Shown here one piece after another: positions 24,602 through 27,621 of a stretch of DNA of 27,621 nucleotides (position 1 is the stretch's first letter; every line of letters begins with the position of its first letter). The translations under genes and the position numbers were made by a program. The stretch is taken from positions 1 to 27,621 of the forward strand of contig DXLP01000011.1 in NCBI GenBank assembly GCA_019414645.1, read 5' to 3'. The stretch is from Collinsella sp. GTDB taxonomy: Bacteria > Actinomycetota > Coriobacteriia > Coriobacteriales > Coriobacteriaceae. The notes under the pieces are model-generated. The model ran no database searches. It saw only the letters and a program-made list of their open reading frames with translations, and was not told the DNA's origin.

Positions 24602-25606
24602 ATGACTGTTACGTTCGAAGGTTACGAGCGCCGCGCTGACAAGATCAACAAGTGCCTCGCCGACAACGGCATCGCCTCCCTCGAGGAAGCTCTGCAGATC
24701 TGCACCGACAAGGGCTTCAACCCGCGTGAGATCGTCAACAACACCCAGTCCATCGCCTTCCAGAACGCTGAGTGGGCCTACACCCTCGGCTGCGCTCTCG
24801 CTGTCAAGCGTGAGGCCAAGACCGCTTCTGAGGCTGCCGCCATCATCGGCGAGGGCATCCAGGCCTTCACCGTTCCCGGCTCCGTCGCCGAGGACCGCAA
24901 GGTCGGTCTGGGCCACGGTAACCTGGGCGCCATGCTGCTCTCCGACGACACCGAGTGCTTCGCCTTCCTGGCTGGCCATGAGTCCTTCGCTGCCGCTGAG
25001 GGCGCTATCGGCCTGGCTCTGAACGCCAACAAGGCTCGTAAGAAGCCGCTGCGCGTTATCCTCAACGGTCTGGGCAAGGACGCTGCTCAGATCATCGCAC
25101 GCATCAACGGCTTCACTTACGTGAAGACCCAGTTCGACTACTACACGGGCGAGCTCAAGGTCGTCGAGACCATCCCCTACTCCGATGGTCCCCGCGCTGC
25201 CGTTAACTGCTACGGCTCCGACGACGTCCGCGAGGGCGTTGCTATCATGTGGCACGAGAACGTCGATATCTCGATCACCGGTAACTCCACCAACCCCACG
25301 CGCTTCCAGCACCCCGTCGCTGGCACCTACAAGAAGGAGCGCATTGAGGCTGGCAAGAAGTACTTCTCCGTCGCCTCTGGTGGCGGCACTGGCCGTACCC
25401 TGCACCCGGACAACATGGGCGCCGGCCCTGCCTCTTACGGCATGACCGACACCATGGGCCGTATGCACTCCGACGCCCAGTTCGCCGGTTCTTCCTCCGT
25501 GCCTGCGCACGTCGACATGATGGGTCTCATCGGCATGGGCAACAACCCCATGGTCGGTGCCACCGTCGCCTGCGCTGTCGCCGTCGAGGAGGCCCTCAAG
25601 GCCTAA
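24602..25606 (+). CDS. GGGtGRT family protein
   Basis: This 334-residue protein carries the naming motif GGGTGRT at 260-266, followed by HPDNMGAGPASYGMTDTMGRMHSD and a glycine-rich end (GLIGMGNNPMVGATVACAVAVEEAL). Its N-terminus is MTVTFEGYERRADKINKCLADNGI. The family (PF14057) is found in anaerobic Clostridia and Coriobacteriia, usually beside a NifU-like scaffold gene as here. Its biochemical function is not known to me. The strictly kept Gly/Asn/His-rich C-terminus suggests a nucleotide, cofactor or metal site. GGGAGGG precedes the ATG, and the two genes form an operon with its own terminator. Codon bias is very strong, so expression is probably high. Confidence 0.87.
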   Translation: MTVTFEGYERRADKINKCLADNGIASLEEALQICTDKGFNPREIVNNTQSIAFQNAEWAYTLGCALAVKREAKTASEAAAIIGEGIQAFTVPGSVAEDRKVGLGHGNLGAMLLSDDTECFAFLAGHESFAAAEGAIGLALNANKARKKPLRVILNGLGKDAAQIIARINGFTYVKTQFDYYTGELKVVETIPYSDGPRAAVNCYGSDDVREGVAIMWHENVDISITGNSTNPTRFQHPVAGTYKKERIEAGKKYFSVASGGGTGRTLHPDNMGAGPASYGMTDTMGRMHSDAQFAGSSSVPAHVDMMGLIGMGNNPMVGATVACAVAVEEALKA

Positions 25607-25640
25607 TCGCGCCCGCGCGATGCTCATATAGTTGAGCTTT

Positions 25641-25675
25641 AGAGCCGCTACCCACCCGGGTGGCGGCTCTTTTTT
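25641..25675 (+). terminator. Terminator of the NifU-like/GGGtGRT operon
   Basis: AGAGCCGCTACCC (25641-25653) pairs with GGGTGGCGGCTCT (25658-25670) around loop ACCC, giving a 13-bp stem, then a T-run to 25675. It is 35 bp after the stop codon. Confidence 0.93.
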
Positions 25676-25857
25676 GTCGCCACAAAGCGTTCAGGATGCG
25701 ATATATCAGTTCTGATGGAACGTAAGGCATGATGAGAAGGAGCCGCCAAGCGCCCCTAACGTCCACGTGCCATATTTGCCCTTTGCCGATTTATCCAATC
25801 TTTGCGATACCTTTGCCGATCACCCATGCGACAATGCGCAAACGAGAAAGGAATGCC

Positions 25858-27384
25858 ATGGAATCAACTGATGTACTGGTAATCGGATCGGGCATCGCGG
25901 GCCTTTGCGCCGCCATAAAAGCAGCAAGCACGGGCGCGACCGTTGCCATCGCAAGCGCCGGCATGACCATGAGCGGATCGAGCTTCTTCCCGGGCACCTG
26001 GGGCCTCGGCCTTATTGGCCCCGTCGACGAAGACGACGAACAGGACCTTATCGACACCATCCAGGCCGTCGGCGGCGGCGTTGCCGACCCCGAACTCGTC
26101 CAGACGTTCGTCCACGGCATTCCCCAGGCAATTGCATGGCTCGAGCAGGATCTGGGCGTTGAGCTTTCGCATCCGCAAAGCGCCGAGAGCGCCCAGCAAA
26201 AGCAATTTATCCCCTGCTTTGACCATAAGACGCGCAATTGGCGCGGCCTCACCCGAAAGCCCCTAGAAGACGCGTGCACGGCCCAGATCGAGTCGCTCGG
26301 CATTCGCCTGCTCCCCCGCCACGAGCTTATCGACCTTCTTGAGGATACAAGCGGAAAGATTGTCGGCGCCGTGCTCTACGACCGGACCGATGAGCACATC
26401 ATGACCTTTGCAGCAAAGGCCACTGTTATCGCCGCAGGCGGCACAGGCGGCCTGTTCGAGCGCAGCCTTACGTCGGCTGATGTGCTCAGCTCCTCGCAGG
26501 CCATCGCACTGGCGCACGGCGCATCGCTTACTAATATTGAGTTCATGCAGATGATGCCCGGCTTTATTGAGCCCAGGCGCAACTTGGTCTTTAACGAGAA
26601 AACCTGGCGCTACGTACATGTCGATCAACCGGTCGATATTGCCGACGAAAAGCTGCACGATCTGCTTGAACAGCGCTCCGGATATGGCCCCTTCACTTCG
26701 CGCTTGGCTTCTCGCGCCATCGATCTTGCCATCGATCAAGCAGGTGCCGAAGGCCTAGCGCTCCACTACGACTTCCCGCGAGAGAATGTCCCCGAGTTCG
26801 TGCAGACATTTGCCACTTGGCTACAAGACGAGCATGGTATCGCTCCGAGCGACGAGATGCGTGTGGCGATGTATGCCCACGCGGCCAACGGCGGCATCAA
26901 GATCGACAGGACCGCGTACACAGGCGTTGAGGGCCTCTACGCCTGTGGCGAGGCAACAGGCGGCATGCACGGCGCCGACCGCATCGGAGGGCTGTCGAGC
27001 GCCAATGGCATCGTATTCGGGCACATTGCGGGCGCATCGGCGGCTCGAGCAGCACTGGACGCTCCCGAGGCTGACGCACCGGAGGATGTCGCCCTCCCCG
27101 AGCATGGCATCGCTACAGCAGTCGCCGAGCGCCTAACCCGCTGCCTCAAGCACACAATGAGCGCCTACTGCATGATCAACAGGACCGATGCGGGTCTATC
27201 CAAGGCGCTGCAGGAGCTTGAAAGCCTGCAAGATGAAGCCACGACTCTAAATAAGCCGCGTGCCAACGACAGCGAAATCGCTGCCCTCGCGCGCCTACAG
27301 TCGCAAATTCAGCTGGCTGCGGAGATGGTCAAAGCCATGCGCAAACGAACCGAAAGCCTAGGTTCGCACTATCGAGCAGACTGA
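25858..27384 (+). CDS. FAD-dependent oxidoreductase of the L-aspartate oxidase / fumarate reductase family
   Basis: This encodes 508 residues from the ATG at 25858, with GAAAGGA six bases upstream. DVLVIGSGIAGLCAA (G-x-G-x-x-G at 10-15) is the FAD-binding Rossmann motif. AAGGTGGLFE and GLYACGEATGGMHGADRIGGLSSANGIVFG are family signatures, and the C-terminal RTESLGSHYRAD resembles the end of NadB. However, the usual E-F-x-Q-F-H-P-T substrate block reads EFMQMMPGF, and HGADRIGG replaces HGANR. No nadA or nadC is next to it. So it may be NadB (aspartate to iminoaspartate, for NAD synthesis) or a flavoprotein with another substrate. It stands alone between two terminators. The gene symbol is withheld because of the changed residues. 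Confidence 0.7.
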   Translation: MESTDVLVIGSGIAGLCAAIKAASTGATVAIASAGMTMSGSSFFPGTWGLGLIGPVDEDDEQDLIDTIQAVGGGVADPELVQTFVHGIPQAIAWLEQDLGVELSHPQSAESAQQKQFIPCFDHKTRNWRGLTRKPLEDACTAQIESLGIRLLPRHELIDLLEDTSGKIVGAVLYDRTDEHIMTFAAKATVIAAGGTGGLFERSLTSADVLSSSQAIALAHGASLTNIEFMQMMPGFIEPRRNLVFNEKTWRYVHVDQPVDIADEKLHDLLEQRSGYGPFTSRLASRAIDLAIDQAGAEGLALHYDFPRENVPEFVQTFATWLQDEHGIAPSDEMRVAMYAHAANGGIKIDRTAYTGVEGLYACGEATGGMHGADRIGGLSSANGIVFGHIAGASAARAALDAPEADAPEDVALPEHGIATAVAERLTRCLKHTMSAYCMINRTDAGLSKALQELESLQDEATTLNKPRANDSEIAALARLQSQIQLAAEMVKAMRKRTESLGSHYRAD

Positions 27385-27427
27385 ATCGATTCACACTTTG
27401 AGTTTGATCACAATTTCTCAACATGCA

Positions 27428-27479
27428 TCGAGCCCCGTAAGTATGATTCCCCCAAGGAGAACACGCTTACGGGGCTTGA
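27428..27479 (+). terminator. Long-stem hairpin after the flavoprotein gene
   Basis: AGCCCCGTAAG (27431-27441) pairs with CTTACGGGGCT (27466-27476), extendable by three pairs on the outside, around a 24-nt loop. No T-run follows directly. It may end or stabilise the flavoprotein transcript. Confidence 0.45.
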
Positions 27480-27480
27480 G

Positions 27481-27506
27481 CCGTGTTTTCCCTAAGGGAA
27501 TCACGG
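27481..27506. other. Second hairpin after the flavoprotein gene
   Basis: CCGTG pairs with CACGG, with inner TTTTCCC/GGGAA pairing and one T-T mismatch, loop about CTAA. Its position directly after the first hairpin suggests a tandem structure; role unknown. Confidence 0.35.
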
Positions 27507-27560
27507 TGCAGACAGCTCAGCTCCGCGCCCTTTCGGGTTCGACCCCATGTGAGGTCAACG

Positions 27561-27591
27561 AAAAAAGCGACCAGCCGAAGCCAGTCGCTTT
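27561..27591 (-). terminator. Terminator of the minus-strand tRNA
   Basis: On the minus strand AAAGCGACTGGC, loop TTCG, GCTGGTCGCTTT forms a 12-bp stem with two G-T pairs, followed by a T-run (A-run at 27561-27566 on the plus strand). It lies just past the tRNA 3' end. Confidence 0.85.
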
Positions 27592-27600
27592 AACATGCTT

Positions 27601-27621
27601 TGGTGGGCCGTCAGGGGTTCG
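27601..27621 (-). tRNA. 3' end of a tRNA (partial, cut by the window edge)
   Basis: Read on the minus strand the last 21 bases are CGAACCCCTGACGGCCCACCA. From the 3' end this gives CCA, discriminator A, acceptor 3' strand ACGGCCC, T-stem 3' strand CCCTG and the CGAAC end of a TTCGAAC T-loop. The gene's 5' strand should therefore begin GGGCCGT beyond the window. The anticodon is outside the window, so the amino acid cannot be given. Confidence 0.85.

Overview
The window looks like chromosome of a gut actinobacterium of the class Coriobacteriia, most likely Collinsella or a close relative. This is inferred from moderately high GC, strong GTC/GAC/CTC codon preference, a SUF operon in the order sufC-sufB-sufD-sufS-sufU, cell-wall-binding repeat proteins, an LPxTG-like surface protein and the GGGtGRT gene pair. 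No search was run, so the genus is a judgement. 

Region 1 (1-2384) holds two secreted proteins built from 20-residue aromatic cell-wall-binding repeats, both on the minus strand. Region 2 (2385-9295, minus) is a tightly packed five-gene operon of family 2 glycosyltransferases. Four of them form an A-B-A'-B' tandem duplication, and the last is a large enzyme with two GT2 domains. Region 3 (9408-11728, plus) is divergent: an acyltransferase-3 membrane protein broken by one in-frame amber codon, then a galactofuranosyltransferase-like GT2. Together regions 2 and 3 look like part of a cell-surface polysaccharide locus. Region 4 (11753-15534, minus) has a degenerate AAA-ATPase/PD-(D/E)XK-like protein and a secreted, sortase-anchored protein with a lysozyme-like head. 

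Region 5 (15662-21983) is the iron-sulfur assembly locus. A minus-strand pair (an Rrf2-family regulator with three conserved cysteines and an orphan HI0074/HEPN-type protein) diverges from the plus-strand sufCBDSU operon. The shared intergenic region carries two copies of the dyad TGGGACAA-N15-TTGTCCCA, 44 bp apart, which I propose as the regulator's operator. A strong terminator ends the suf operon. 

Region 6 (22058-23456) is a structured non-coding stretch beside a REP-associated (Y1/HUH) transposase gene. Region 7 (23849-25606, plus) is a NifU-like scaffold gene followed by a GGGtGRT-family gene of unknown function, closed by a terminator. Region 8 has a NadB/fumarate-reductase-like flavoprotein, several hairpins, and the 3' end of a minus-strand tRNA with encoded CCA at the right edge. 

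The best leads for something undescribed are the dyad operator with the Rrf2-HEPN pair, the structured element next to the transposase, the GGGtGRT pair close to SUF, and the degenerate AAA protein.
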